Positions 1 through 7,396 of a stretch of DNA of 36,208 bases are shown here, one piece after another; position 1 is the stretch's first letter, and every line of letters begins with the position of its first letter. Both the position numbers and the translations under genes were made by a program. Where the stretch lies: assembly GCA_029252805.1 (NCBI GenBank), contig JAQXAR010000036.1:1-36208 (forward strand), read 5' to 3'. The DNA comes from Rickettsiales bacterium. GTDB taxonomy: Bacteria > Pseudomonadota > Alphaproteobacteria > Rickettsiales > JALZUV01. A model generated the notes under the pieces. It was not told the origin of the DNA and searched no databases. It worked only from the letters and a program-made list of their open reading frames with translations.

Positions 1-119
1 ATATTGAAATGAATATCGAGCTCATTGCTCCGATCGCTATGGATGAGGGTTTACGTTTCGCAATTCGCGAAGGTGGCCGTACTGTTGGCGCCGGTGTTGT
101 AGCGAAGATTGAAGCGTAA
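1..119 (+). CDS. tuf: Elongation factor Tu, C-terminal end (partial)
   Basis: The window opens inside this gene; the frame starts at base 3 and 38 residues plus a TAA stop remain. The tail reads [20 protein letters not shown] and then [13 protein letters not shown], which is the end of domain 3 of EF-Tu, the GTPase that carries aminoacyl-tRNA to the ribosome. A rho-independent terminator and then tRNA-Trp, secE and nusG follow, the usual order after tuf in alphaproteobacteria. Whether this copy is tufA or tufB cannot be told from the fragment. Confidence 0.97.
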   Translation, partial: IEMNIELIAPIAMDEGLRFAIREGGRTVGAGVVAKIEA

Positions 120-130
120 TTAAGAGAATC

Positions 131-170
131 GCGGAGGCAGGGTGAACTTGCTTCCGCACTCTTTATTTTT
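131..170 (+). terminator. Rho-independent terminator after tuf
   Basis: A 9-bp stem (GCGGAGGCA with TGCTTCCGC, one G-T pair) with a 9-nt loop at 131-157 is followed by the T-rich run CTTTATTTTT. It ends the tuf transcript only 3 nt before tRNA-Trp begins, so the tRNA is either read through or has a promoter overlapping this hairpin. Confidence 0.75.
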
Positions 171-172
171 GT

Positions 173-248
173 AGGGGTGTAGCTCAGTTGGTAGAGCGAC
201 GGTCTCCAAAACCGTAGGTCGCAGGTTCGACCCCTGTCGCCCCTGCCA
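173..248 (+). tRNA. trnW: tRNA-Trp (anticodon CCA)
   Basis: A 76-nt cloverleaf. The acceptor arm AGGGGTG pairs with CGCCCCT (one G-T pair). The D arm is GCTC..GAGC. The anticodon stem ACGGT/ACCGT encloses loop CTCCAAA with anticodon CCA, and the T arm carries GGTTCGACC. Discriminator G245 and an encoded CCA end at 246-248. It lies between tuf and secE, as in many proteobacteria, and is probably cut from a longer transcript that includes secE, whose start codon is 42 nt downstream. Confidence 0.97.
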
Positions 249-289
249 TTTACAAGATGGCACAAGAAACAAGAAGCCAAGGAAAAATT

Positions 290-472
290 ATGAACCCGGC
301 AAAGTTTATTCGCGAAGTAAGACAAGAAACTAATAAAGTGACTTGGCCTAGTCGTCGTGAAGTGATCAGTTCTACGATCACGGTTGTCGTATTGACAGCA
401 TTTGCTGCTCTCTTCTTTATGTTGGTGGATGGTATTATTAGTAATTTGGTCGAATGGGTTTTAGGCCTTTAG
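290..472 (+). CDS. secE: Preprotein translocase subunit SecE
   Basis: A 60-residue single-span membrane protein of the SecYEG channel, which exports unfolded proteins across the inner membrane. Residues 1-25 are the amphipathic cytosolic part with the family signature EVRQETNKVTWPSRREV; residues 28-52 form one hydrophobic helix. I chose the ATG at 290 because AAGGA lies 7-8 nt before it and it gives the short SecE form usual in alphaproteobacteria. An in-frame ATG at 257 would add 11 residues but sits 8 nt after the tRNA with no ribosome binding site. nusG starts 14 nt after the stop, so the two form an operon. Confidence 0.95.
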   Translation: MNPAKFIREVRQETNKVTWPSRREVISSTITVVVLTAFAALFFMLVDGIISNLVEWVLGL

Positions 473-486
473 GAACGAGATAGAAA

Positions 487-1209
487 ATGGCAGAAGCAGA
501 AAAAAACGAAGCAGAAGATGTTGCAGTCACTGAAGCGGAAGCGGTTGTTGAGGAAACAGCAACTGAAGAAGCAACAGCTGATGCTTCTCCTGCAGAAGAT
601 GATGTAGCAGCAACGGATTTGGCAGATGTAGTAGCAGAAGTGAATGCGGAAGAAGCCCCTAAGCCTAAAAACGGCAGTGGCCGTTCGCGTTGGTATATCG
701 TGCATGCTTATTCTGGTTTTGAAGCGAAGATCAAGCAGCAGATTGAAGAAAAAGCCATTCAAATTGGTGTGGTGGATCAGATTGAAGAAATCGTGGTGCC
801 AACTGAGCATGTGATGGAAGTGCGTCGAGGTAAGAAAGTGGAAGCGGAGAAGAAATTCTTCCCAGGCTACTTGCTTATTAAGATGCAATTGACCGATGCA
901 GCATGGCACATGGTGAAGAACACCGATAAAGTAACCGGCTTCCTCGGCGCCGATGGTAAGCCACAGCGCGTACCGCAAGCCGAAGTTGATGCGATCTTTA
1001 AGCAAATGGAAGAGGGCGTTTCTGGTTCGAGCAGCGGCATCATCTACGAAATTGGTGAGCAAGTGAAAATTACAGACGGACCCTTCGACTCCTTCACGGG
1101 TACCGTTGAAGACGTGGATGAAGATCGCGAAAAGGTCAAAGTTTCAGTCGCCATTTTCGGTCGCGCAACTCCGGTCGAGTTGGATTATACGCAAGTTCAA
1201 AAAGTTTAA
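487..1209 (+). CDS. nusG: Transcription termination/antitermination protein NusG
   Basis: 240 residues. NusG binds RNA polymerase and links it to Rho or the ribosome. The NGN domain spans about residues 67-170 ([12 protein letters not shown], then FPGYLLIKM and VTGFLG); the KOW domain is at about 185-240 ([20 protein letters not shown]). The first 62 or so residues are an added acidic, Ala/Glu/Asp/Val-rich segment; typical NusG is about 175-180 residues and begins almost directly at the NGN domain. The start has GGAACGAGA upstream. It is cotranscribed with secE and ends at a strong hairpin, so the usual downstream rplK is not part of this unit. Confidence 0.96.
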   Translation: MAEAEKNEAEDVAVTEAEAVVEETATEEATADASPAEDDVAATDLADVVAEVNAEEAPKPKNGSGRSRWYIVHAYSGFEAKIKQQIEEKAIQIGVVDQIEEIVVPTEHVMEVRRGKKVEAEKKFFPGYLLIKMQLTDAAWHMVKNTDKVTGFLGADGKPQRVPQAEVDAIFKQMEEGVSGSSSGIIYEIGEQVKITDGPFDSFTGTVEDVDEDREKVKVSVAIFGRATPVELDYTQVQKV

Positions 1210-1230
1210 CTTTTTTGCGATTTTAATGAA

Positions 1231-1258
1231 AAAGCCTGCCTTCGGGCGGGTTTTTTTT
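1231..1258 (+). terminator. Rho-independent terminator after nusG
   Basis: Stem CCTGCC / GGCGGG closed by a UUCG tetraloop, preceded by A-rich and followed by eight T residues. A textbook intrinsic terminator 22 nt after the nusG stop. Confidence 0.9.
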
Positions 1259-1419
1259 GGCGTTAAGATAAGATACTTATCCACAGGCGCTTCGGGATAA
1301 GATTTTTTTATTCATTATAGTTCACTTACTTACCTTAAAAATAGGATGTGTGAGTATCTATCTGCTTGCTGGGGTGGGGGTTTCGTTCTACATTCTGTGT
1401 TCTTTCGGGAACAGAAAGA

Positions 1420-1435
1420 TCCACTATATGTGGTG
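1420..1435. promoter_or_regulatory. NrdR box 1
   Basis: TCCACTATATGTGGTG is a near-perfect inverted repeat matching the NrdR consensus (ACACTATATATAGTGT-like). It lies exactly 32 bp (three helical turns) upstream of a second copy, the spacing expected for cooperative binding of the ATP/dATP-sensing repressor NrdR. It controls the nrdAB pair that follows. Confidence 0.85.
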
Positions 1436-1451
1436 AAAAATAAGAAATAGA

Positions 1452-1467
1452 GCACTATATGTAGTGT
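1452..1467. promoter_or_regulatory. NrdR box 2
   Basis: GCACTATATGTAGTGT, the second NrdR-type palindrome, in phase with box 1 (start-to-start 32 bp). It ends 12 nt before the chosen nrdA start codon, so it lies next to the Shine-Dalgarno sequence; the nrdA leader must therefore be very short or contain the operator. Confidence 0.85.
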
Positions 1468-1479
1468 ATGAGGGAAATA

Positions 1480-3387
1480 ATGAGCATAGTAGCGGAACAG
1501 GCAGTTGATCAAAGACTGTCACAAAAACAAGAAAAATCAAATAGACCGCAACTAGCTTTAGTCAGGGGAACAGAAGAAATGACATTACAGATTGATACTT
1601 CACGCGACGCCAAACTTTCAGAGTTCGGTAAGTCGACATTACAAGATCGCTATTTATTGGAGGGTGAAGATTATCAAGATATGTTCGCGCGCGTTTCGAC
1701 CGCTTACGGTGATGATGCAGCACATACACAGCGCATTTATGACTATATGAGCCAGCTATGGTTCATGCCAGCGACGCCGATCCTTTCTAATGGCGGTACG
1801 GATCGCGGTTTGCCCATTTCTTGCTTCCTGAATGAGACAAGAGACTCTCTGGGCGGTATCGTCGATATGTGGAACGAGAATGTATGGCTAGCAGCGCGTG
1901 GTGGCGGTATTGGCTCTTACTGGGGCAACTTGCGCTCGATTGGCGAAAAAGTGCGCGGTAATGGTAAAACATCGGGTGTGATTCCGTTTATGCGTGTGCA
2001 GGACTCTCTGACGCTTGCAATTTCACAGGGCTCGCTTCGTCGCGGTTCTTCGGCCATGTATATGCCAATCGACCATCCTGAGATTGAAGAATTTATTGAT
2101 ATTCGTCGTCCAACAGGCGGTGATCCTAACCGTAAGGCACTTAACATCCATCATGGTGTCGCGATTACAGATGACTTTATGGCCGCCGTTGAAGAAGACG
2201 GGAATTGGGAGCTAAGGAGCCCTTATGACAATCATGTGGTTGAGACGGTTAAAGCGCGTGAGCTTTGGGTTAAACTCCTCGTCACACGTATGGAAACGGG
2301 CGAACCTTATTTGCTCTTCACGGACACGGTGAATAAGAAGATTCCTGAACACCATAAGCAGCTCGGCCTAAAGGTAAAAACTTCGAACCTTTGCAGCGAG
2401 ATTACGCTGCCAACGGGTGTCGATCATCTGGGTGAAGATCGTACAGCGGTGTGCTGCCTCTCATCTGCGAATCTTGAAAAATATGATGAGTGGAAAGATA
2501 ACCCGCAATTCATCGAAGACATTATGCGCTTCTTGGATAATGTATTGCAGTCTTTCATTGAGACGGCTCCGGCTGAAATGTCTCGTGCGGCTTACTCCGC
2601 AACGCGTGAGCGTTCGGTTGGTCTGGGTGTGATGGGTTTCCATTCGTTCTTGCAAGAAAAAGGTATTCCGTTTGAGTCTGTGATGGCGAAGGTTTGGAAT
2701 AAGAAAATGTTCGCACATATCCGTAAGGGTGCCGATGCGGCTTCGGTTAAGTTGGCTGAAGAACGGGGGCCTTGCTTGGATGCGGCGGAAGTCGGCGTGA
2801 TGGAGCGTTTCTCTAATAAAATGGCGATTGCGCCAACGGCGTCTATCTCGGTTATTGGTGGTAATTCATCGCCGGGGATCGAGCCTTATGCGGCGAATGT
2901 ATTCGTACAGAAAACGCTATCCGGTAGCTTTACCGTGCGCAATAAGCACTTAGATAAGCTACTCACGGAAAGAGGTATGAATAATGAAGATATCTGGAGT
3001 TCAATCTCTTCATCTGAAGGTTCAGTGCAGCATCTTGATTTCCTTGATGAGGCTGAGAAATTGACCTTTAAAACGGCACAAGAAATGGACCAGCGTTGGG
3101 TGATTGAGCATGCGGCAGATCGTTCAGATTTCGTATGCCAAGCGCAAAGCATCAACTTGTTTATTGCGCCGGATGTGCATAAGCGTGATCTTCATCTGTT
3201 GCATTACCAAGCATGGAAAAAGGGCGTAAAATCGCTTTACTATTGCCGCTCGACCTCGATGCAGCGTTCCGATAAAGTGAGTCATTCCGTGCAAATGGAA
3301 ATGAGCTTAGTGAAGAAAAAAGAAGGCGCACTCGCCGGTGCTTCACACGCGCAACCAGAATATGACGAATGCTTGTCTTGCCAGTAA
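1480..3387 (+). CDS. nrdA: Ribonucleoside-diphosphate reductase, large (alpha) subunit
   Basis: 635 residues. It reduces ribonucleotides to deoxyribonucleotides, working with the radical-bearing NrdB. Visible catalytic parts are C115 (PISCFLNE), the active-site N303-x-C305-x-E307 (SNLCSEITLPT), C325/C326 (AVCCLSSANLE), and the C-terminal swinging pair C631/C634 (DECLSCQ) that is recharged by thioredoxin or glutaredoxin. I see no clear ATP-cone in the short N-terminus (residues 1-50), unlike E. coli NrdA, so activity control may rest on NrdR. I chose the ATG at 1480 because AGGG lies 5 nt before it; an in-frame ATG at 1468 abuts the NrdR box. nrdB follows after 39 nt. Confidence 0.96.
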   Translation: MSIVAEQAVDQRLSQKQEKSNRPQLALVRGTEEMTLQIDTSRDAKLSEFGKSTLQDRYLLEGEDYQDMFARVSTAYGDDAAHTQRIYDYMSQLWFMPATPILSNGGTDRGLPISCFLNETRDSLGGIVDMWNENVWLAARGGGIGSYWGNLRSIGEKVRGNGKTSGVIPFMRVQDSLTLAISQGSLRRGSSAMYMPIDHPEIEEFIDIRRPTGGDPNRKALNIHHGVAITDDFMAAVEEDGNWELRSPYDNHVVETVKARELWVKLLVTRMETGEPYLLFTDTVNKKIPEHHKQLGLKVKTSNLCSEITLPTGVDHLGEDRTAVCCLSSANLEKYDEWKDNPQFIEDIMRFLDNVLQSFIETAPAEMSRAAYSATRERSVGLGVMGFHSFLQEKGIPFESVMAKVWNKKMFAHIRKGADAASVKLAEERGPCLDAAEVGVMERFSNKMAIAPTASISVIGGNSSPGIEPYAANVFVQKTLSGSFTVRNKHLDKLLTERGMNNEDIWSSISSSEGSVQHLDFLDEAEKLTFKTAQEMDQRWVIEHAADRSDFVCQAQSINLFIAPDVHKRDLHLLHYQAWKKGVKSLYYCRSTSMQRSDKVSHSVQMEMSLVKKKEGALAGASHAQPEYDECLSCQ

Positions 3388-3426
3388 AAGATTGAATTAG
3401 ATAAAAGAGAGAAAGAGGATAACGAA

Positions 3427-4416
3427 ATGTCCCTATTAGATGCAAAAGCGGTTTATAAACCTTTCCACTACCCGTGGGCTTACGATGCGTGGCTGATGCA
3501 GCAGCGTATTCACTGGTTGCCTGAAGAGGTGCCATTGGCCGATGATGTGAAGGATTGGAAAACTAATATTAGTGCGGGTGAGAAAGAACTTCTCATGCAC
3601 ATCTTCCGCTTCTTTACGCAGAGCGATATCGAAGTGAATAACTGCTATATGAAGCATTATTCGGCGGTGTTTAAGCCGACTGAAATTCAAATGATGCTGG
3701 CGGCATTTTCAAATATGGAAACGATCCATATCGCGGCTTACAGTCACTTGCTCGATACGCTGGGCATTCCAGAAGAAGAATATTCGGCCTTCATGAAATA
3801 TAAGGAAATGAAGGATAAGTACGATTACATGCAGCAATTTGGTGTCGAAACCAAGGCAGGCATTGCACGTACTTTGGCGGCATTTGGTGCTTTCACTGAG
3901 GGGCTACAGCTCTTTGCGTCATTTGCGATTCTGCTGAACTTCCAGCGTTTTGGTAAAATGCGTGGCATGGGACAAATTGTGGCATGGTCTGCACGTGATG
4001 AAACGCTGCATACGATCTCTATCATCCGTACGTTTAAAACCTTCCTGCATGAAAATCCGGAAGAAGATAATGAAGAGCTTAAGCGCGATCTTTATAAGAT
4101 TTGCGAAACGATCATCACGCATGAAGATGCCTTTATCGATCTGGCATTTGGCGTGAGTGAAATTGAAGGCTTGAAAGCGGAAGAAGTGAAGAAATACATT
4201 CGCTTCATCGGAAACCGTCGTTTGATGCAGCTTGGTTATGAGCCGATCTATCACGGTGTGGATAAGAACCCGCTACCATGGATGGATGAGATCCTTAATG
4301 GGGTTGAGCATACGAACTTCTTCGAGAACCGTGTGACGGAATATACCAAAGCCGCCACCACCGGTAGCTGGGATGAAGCGTTCGAGACCATGTTTGATGA
4401 GTCTGTTGCTTCTTAA
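3427..4416 (+). CDS. nrdB: Ribonucleoside-diphosphate reductase, small (beta) subunit
   Basis: 329 residues, ferritin-like helical fold. The metal ligands are all visible: D67, E98, H101, E158, E192 and H195 (motifs SDIEVN, METIHIAAY, FTEGLQLF, DETLH). Y105, seven residues after E98, is in the position of the stable tyrosyl radical, so this is a normal tyrosine-radical class I enzyme, not the Phe-type class Ic. AAAGAGAGAAAGAGG before the ATG supplies the ribosome binding site. It is the second gene of the NrdR-controlled nrdAB operon. Confidence 0.96.
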   Translation: MSLLDAKAVYKPFHYPWAYDAWLMQQRIHWLPEEVPLADDVKDWKTNISAGEKELLMHIFRFFTQSDIEVNNCYMKHYSAVFKPTEIQMMLAAFSNMETIHIAAYSHLLDTLGIPEEEYSAFMKYKEMKDKYDYMQQFGVETKAGIARTLAAFGAFTEGLQLFASFAILLNFQRFGKMRGMGQIVAWSARDETLHTISIIRTFKTFLHENPEEDNEELKRDLYKICETIITHEDAFIDLAFGVSEIEGLKAEEVKKYIRFIGNRRLMQLGYEPIYHGVDKNPLPWMDEILNGVEHTNFFENRVTEYTKAATTGSWDEAFETMFDESVAS

Positions 4417-4447
4417 TAACTAACGCTAATAATAACGGTACGCGCTC

Positions 4448-4834
4448 GTGGGTCTTTTAAAATTCTTTTATGGTCCCGACGGGCGCGTTTCGCGTTCGCA
4501 GTATTGGTTCGGTACGATTGTTGCTCTATTGGTCGCCTTGGTTGCTTGGGAGTTGCCTAAGCTCACGATTTTCCCGGAAGTAAGATTTTTGCTGATGGGG
4601 GTGCCCGTTATTGCCTTATTCTTTATCTGGGTGAAGCGTCTGCATGATCTAGGGCGTTCTGGCTGGTGGGCGCTATTATTGCTTCCTTTTCCCTATTTGA
4701 ATCTTGCGGCAGGCCTGTTCTGGCTAGGGTTTATTCCTGGGGCTGAGAAGGAAAATAAATATGGTACAGAACCGGCCAGCCGTTTGCATTCAAAAGAGGG
4801 CGGAGTGCTGTTTAAAATGAAAAAAGCCGGTTGA
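4448..4834 (+). CDS. DUF805 family membrane protein
   Basis: 128 residues from a GTG start with no clear ribosome binding site. The family pattern is complete: FYGPDGRVSRSQYWFGTI at the N-terminus, the central KRLHDLGRSGWWALLLL, and a C-terminal GFIPGAEKENKYGTEP. Hydrophobic helices at about 18-36, 44-62 and 76-94 indicate an inner-membrane protein. DUF805 proteins have no agreed function. It follows nrdB by 31 nt and may ride on that transcript. Its stop codon lies inside the stem of the terminator at 4824-4850. Confidence 0.85.
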   Translation: MGLLKFFYGPDGRVSRSQYWFGTIVALLVALVAWELPKLTIFPEVRFLLMGVPVIALFFIWVKRLHDLGRSGWWALLLLPFPYLNLAAGLFWLGFIPGAEKENKYGTEPASRLHSKEGGVLFKMKKAG

Positions 4835-4850
4835 GCATTTCAACCGGCTT
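4824..4850. terminator. Bidirectional terminator hairpin
   Basis: A perfect 11-bp stem, AAGCCGGTTGA with TCAACCGGCTT, 5-nt loop, flanked by an A-run on the left (4818-4825) and TTTAACTAAATT on the right. It sits between two convergent genes (DUF805 rightward, small lipoprotein leftward) and could stop both transcripts. Confidence 0.8.
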
Positions 4851-4879
4851 TAACTAAATTAACGAGAGCAATCGTTGTT

Positions 4880-5068
4880 CTAGTAGTAATTGTTCATTTT
4901 AAATGCGTTGCTTTCAGCAGGCGCGGAAGCGGTGTTATAGCCGTAACTGTTATAGTCAGGGGCATAATCGTAATCTTGGAACACTTGGGCTTGGCTGTTA
5001 GGTTGAGCGCATGCAGATACGGCCAGTAAAGCAGTCAAAGCGAGTGTGGCTTTAGCGATTCTTTTCAT
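4880..5068 (-). CDS. Small putative lipoprotein
   Basis: 62 residues. Residues 1-19 look like a lipoprotein signal peptide (MKRIAKATLALTALLAVSAC, lipobox AVSAC), so the mature, lipid-anchored part would be only about 43 residues, rich in Tyr, Asn, Ala and Ser (DYDYAPDYNSYGYNT). I chose the ATG at 5068 because GGAG lies 8 nt before it; an ATG seven codons earlier has no such site. I recognise no family. It stands alone between the hairpin at 4824-4850 and a 236-nt spacer holding an inverted repeat at 5268-5288. Confidence 0.6.
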   Translation of the reverse strand: MKRIAKATLALTALLAVSACAQPNSQAQVFQDYDYAPDYNSYGYNTASAPAESNAFKMNNYY

Positions 5069-5267
5069 AATTGTATCTCCGTTGTTCATGTATGTAATCT
5101 ACCTATTTATTTTAAGCATGCAATTGACAGTTTAGAAGTCTTGCTATGCATTTAACGCATACCTAGTTGGGGGCAAATACCACAGAATGTGGATAAAATG
5201 GCGCACATGGTGGATTCTGGCGGGTTTGAGTTTGACGCTGTGACTTAAGTTAATAAGAAGAAACAGT

Positions 5268-5288
5268 AAGTTAATGTTTTGTTAACTT
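5268..5288. repeat. 21-bp perfect inverted repeat containing TTAA-N7-TTAAC
   Basis: AAGTTAA, seven bases, TTAACTT. It lies 17 nt past the pabB stop and 200 nt before the small lipoprotein gene (both leftward). It contains TTAA-N7-TTAAC (5271-5286), the form of a CtrA binding site, but because it is also palindromic it could be another operator or a weak pabB hairpin (no T-run on the minus strand). Confidence 0.5.
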
Positions 5289-5304
5289 TTAAGTTGCAGA
5301 AAAA

Positions 5305-6549
5305 TTAGAGATTTTCTAGCTCTGATTGATTGATGTTGAGGCAGTTGCTAATGCCCTTCGCTTTGGTCAAAGTTTCGTGCCATTCACTTTCTGGCTTCGA
5401 ATCTGCAACAATACCGCCGCCCATTTGGAATTCGAACCTTTGACCTTCTAAGACCAATGTACGGATGATAACGGATAGATTGGCGGAGCCATCTGCGGCT
5501 AACCAACCAAGTGTGCCACTATAGATACCGCGTTGCATTTTTTCTTGCTGCTCGCACCATTCGATCACGGCTTTTTTAGGCGCGCCGGTCATAGAGCCGG
5601 GCGGAAAGCACCCTTTAATGACATCTAAGCTGGAATGCTGCTCGGCGCGTTGGCCTATAACGGTGGATGCCATGTGATGTAGCGTGGCATAGGAGGTGAC
5701 CTCGAATAATTTATGCGTTTCTACGCTGCCGGCTTTGCAGTGCTGCGAGAGGTCATTACGCATGAGGTCAACAATCATCAAATTCTCTGCGCGGTCTTTG
5801 ATGCTATGGGCGAGGGTTTGTGGATCGCTACTGCGCGGAGCGGTGCCTTTAATCGGACGGGATTCGACCTTACCGTCTTGTCCGAGGGTGAGGAAACATT
5901 CCGGGCTGGAGGAGAGGATGTGCTTTCCATCAAACTTTAAGTAAGCGCTGTAAGTGCCGGGGCTGGTTTCGCAAAGCTTTTCGAAAACTGCGAAGGGTTC
6001 GGGGGGCTCGCTAAACTCGCCATAAAATTTGCGTGTGATATTAGCTTGGTAAAATTCACCGGCGGCGATCTGTTCTAGGGTCTGTTCAACGGATTCGATA
6101 TAGCGCGCCTTATCCATATTGCTACAGAGAGAGGCGAGGGGGGGGGTATCAGTAGGCGTAACGGGGTGTTCTGTAACTGCATCTCCGAAGCGTTGGAGTG
6201 TGCGCTGGTCATGATTAAACACGAATACGGTTTTATATTGGGCAAACCAAAGGGAAGGCATGGGGATAATAGAGGCGGCTGTCTTGCTTTCATGTGCCGC
6301 TTCATAGCCAAAATAACCGAACCAGCGTTCATTCCATGGGGTGTCGGCTTGCGGGCTTAAGGCTTGCTCGAGCTCATCCCAGCTGCCGAGCTGTTTTTTT
6401 TGATTAACGGCGAGGATGGAGAGGGTGCCATGTTCTGGGTGCTCTAGACTACTGTGCAGAAAGACGAGTGAGGCATAAGCGGCATAGCGCTTTGCAAACT
6501 CTAGTGGATTTTCCCACTTCATTGTAAATGAAGTGTTAAGGCGTGGCAT
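5305..6549 (-). CDS. pabB: Aminodeoxychorismate synthase component I
   Basis: 414 residues from the chosen ATG. It makes 4-amino-4-deoxychorismate from chorismate, with ammonia from a separate PabA glutaminase, in p-aminobenzoate and folate synthesis. The chorismate-binding domain is clear: PIKGTAPR (232-239), DLMRNDL (261-267), the GSMTGAPKKAVIEW block (318-331) and GGGIVADS (377-384). The Lys in PIKGT separates PabB from anthranilate synthase TrpE, which has Ala there. The start overlaps the end of pabC by 14 nt, suggesting translational coupling; ATGs at 6570 and 6522 are alternatives. No PabA is fused or adjacent. Confidence 0.92.
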   Translation of the reverse strand: MPRLNTSFTMKWENPLEFAKRYAAYASLVFLHSSLEHPEHGTLSILAVNQKKQLGSWDELEQALSPQADTPWNERWFGYFGYEAAHESKTAASIIPMPSLWFAQYKTVFVFNHDQRTLQRFGDAVTEHPVTPTDTPPLASLCSNMDKARYIESVEQTLEQIAAGEFYQANITRKFYGEFSEPPEPFAVFEKLCETSPGTYSAYLKFDGKHILSSSPECFLTLGQDGKVESRPIKGTAPRSSDPQTLAHSIKDRAENLMIVDLMRNDLSQHCKAGSVETHKLFEVTSYATLHHMASTVIGQRAEQHSSLDVIKGCFPPGSMTGAPKKAVIEWCEQQEKMQRGIYSGTLGWLAADGSANLSVIIRTLVLEGQRFEFQMGGGIVADSKPESEWHETLTKAKGISNCLNINQSELENL

Positions 6550-7348
6550 CGAGGATAGCCTGTGCTTCATCGGCGAGCGAGCTATCGAACCATTGCCAGC
6601 CTTGTGGATCAAGACTGAGGATTGGCATAGCGCCGCGGATGCTATTGCAGATCATCACGCTATTGGCCCCTTGGAGTGTTTCTAAATCGAAAGCGGCTTT
6701 TTGCACCTGCCATTCTTCGAGTAAGATTTCGCGGGCGATGCCTTTCAGTAAGCCGCAGCTATCGGCAGGAGTGTAAATTAACCCTCCTAGGCGCCAGAAG
6801 ATATTAGCGCTGCTCGCTTCGCAAATGGCCTCTTGGGGATTGAGCATGAGAGCCTCATCGCAGCCATGCTCGTGCGCTTCCATTCGCGCTAGAGTGGAAT
6901 TGACACCCTGAGAAAGCTTGGCTTCTACGGGTAAACTTCGACGTGATGGCTTGCGCCAATTGCTGAGCCATAATTTCAGCGGGTCTTCTGAAAACTCAGG
7001 TAAGGGAGTGATCTCAGCGACGACAGTCGGAGGGTCTTGTGTGGTCGGTAAGTAGCCTGCGCTGCCAATACCACGACTCACTGAGAGGCGAAGTACGCCC
7101 TCTATTGTTTTATTATGTACGATGAGCTGTTGAACAAGGGTTTCAAGCTCCTCTTTAGGGGCTGAGATACGCAAGGCTTGAAGCCCGTTTGCTAAGCGCT
7201 TTAAGTGGCGATTTAGATGCCTGGCTTGCCCGGCTTGAATGTAGATAGATTCGAACAAGCCATCGCCATAGCGAAAGCCGCGTTCAGCGATGGAGATGTG
7301 TGCCTGCGCCTCTTGGACGAAAGCACCTTTAACGTAAACGATACTCAT
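6536..7348 (-). CDS. pabC: Class IV aminotransferase, probable 4-amino-4-deoxychorismate lyase
   Basis: 270 residues, fold-type IV PLP enzyme. N-terminal ISIAERGFRYGDGLFESI, the likely PLP lysine K144 in EAKLSQGVNSTLAR, and the family pattern EAICEASSANIFW are visible. Sequence alone cannot fully separate the lyase from branched-chain or D-amino-acid aminotransferases, but overlap with pabB and the divergent folKP-folC pair make 4-aminobenzoate formation the best call. A good ribosome binding site is not apparent. The start is 48 nt from divergent folKP, so both folate units share this short control region. Confidence 0.85.
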   Translation of the reverse strand: MSIVYVKGAFVQEAQAHISIAERGFRYGDGLFESIYIQAGQARHLNRHLKRLANGLQALRISAPKEELETLVQQLIVHNKTIEGVLRLSVSRGIGSAGYLPTTQDPPTVVAEITPLPEFSEDPLKLWLSNWRKPSRRSLPVEAKLSQGVNSTLARMEAHEHGCDEALMLNPQEAICEASSANIFWRLGGLIYTPADSCGLLKGIAREILLEEWQVQKAAFDLETLQGANSVMICNSIRGAMPILSLDPQGWQWFDSSLADEAQAILDATP

Positions 7349-7396
7349 ATAGGTCTATTAGCTTGAATTTCTGCATAAATCCATCATCTTGCGCGC

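Noticed and set aside
469-1062. 197-codon minus-strand open frame opposite nusG
   Set aside because: Antisense to a clearly coding nusG; composition mirrors the acidic repeat codons, no ribosome binding site, no family likeness.
1386-1415. Hairpin TGTTC/GAACA upstream of the NrdR boxes as a riboswitch
   Set aside because: Short imperfect stem with no known riboswitch core; probably promoter-region sequence.
5109-5135. Possible PHO-like sequence (minus strand CTGTCAATTGC) upstream of the small lipoprotein
   Set aside because: Only one partial half site; the second half at the 11-bp position does not match.
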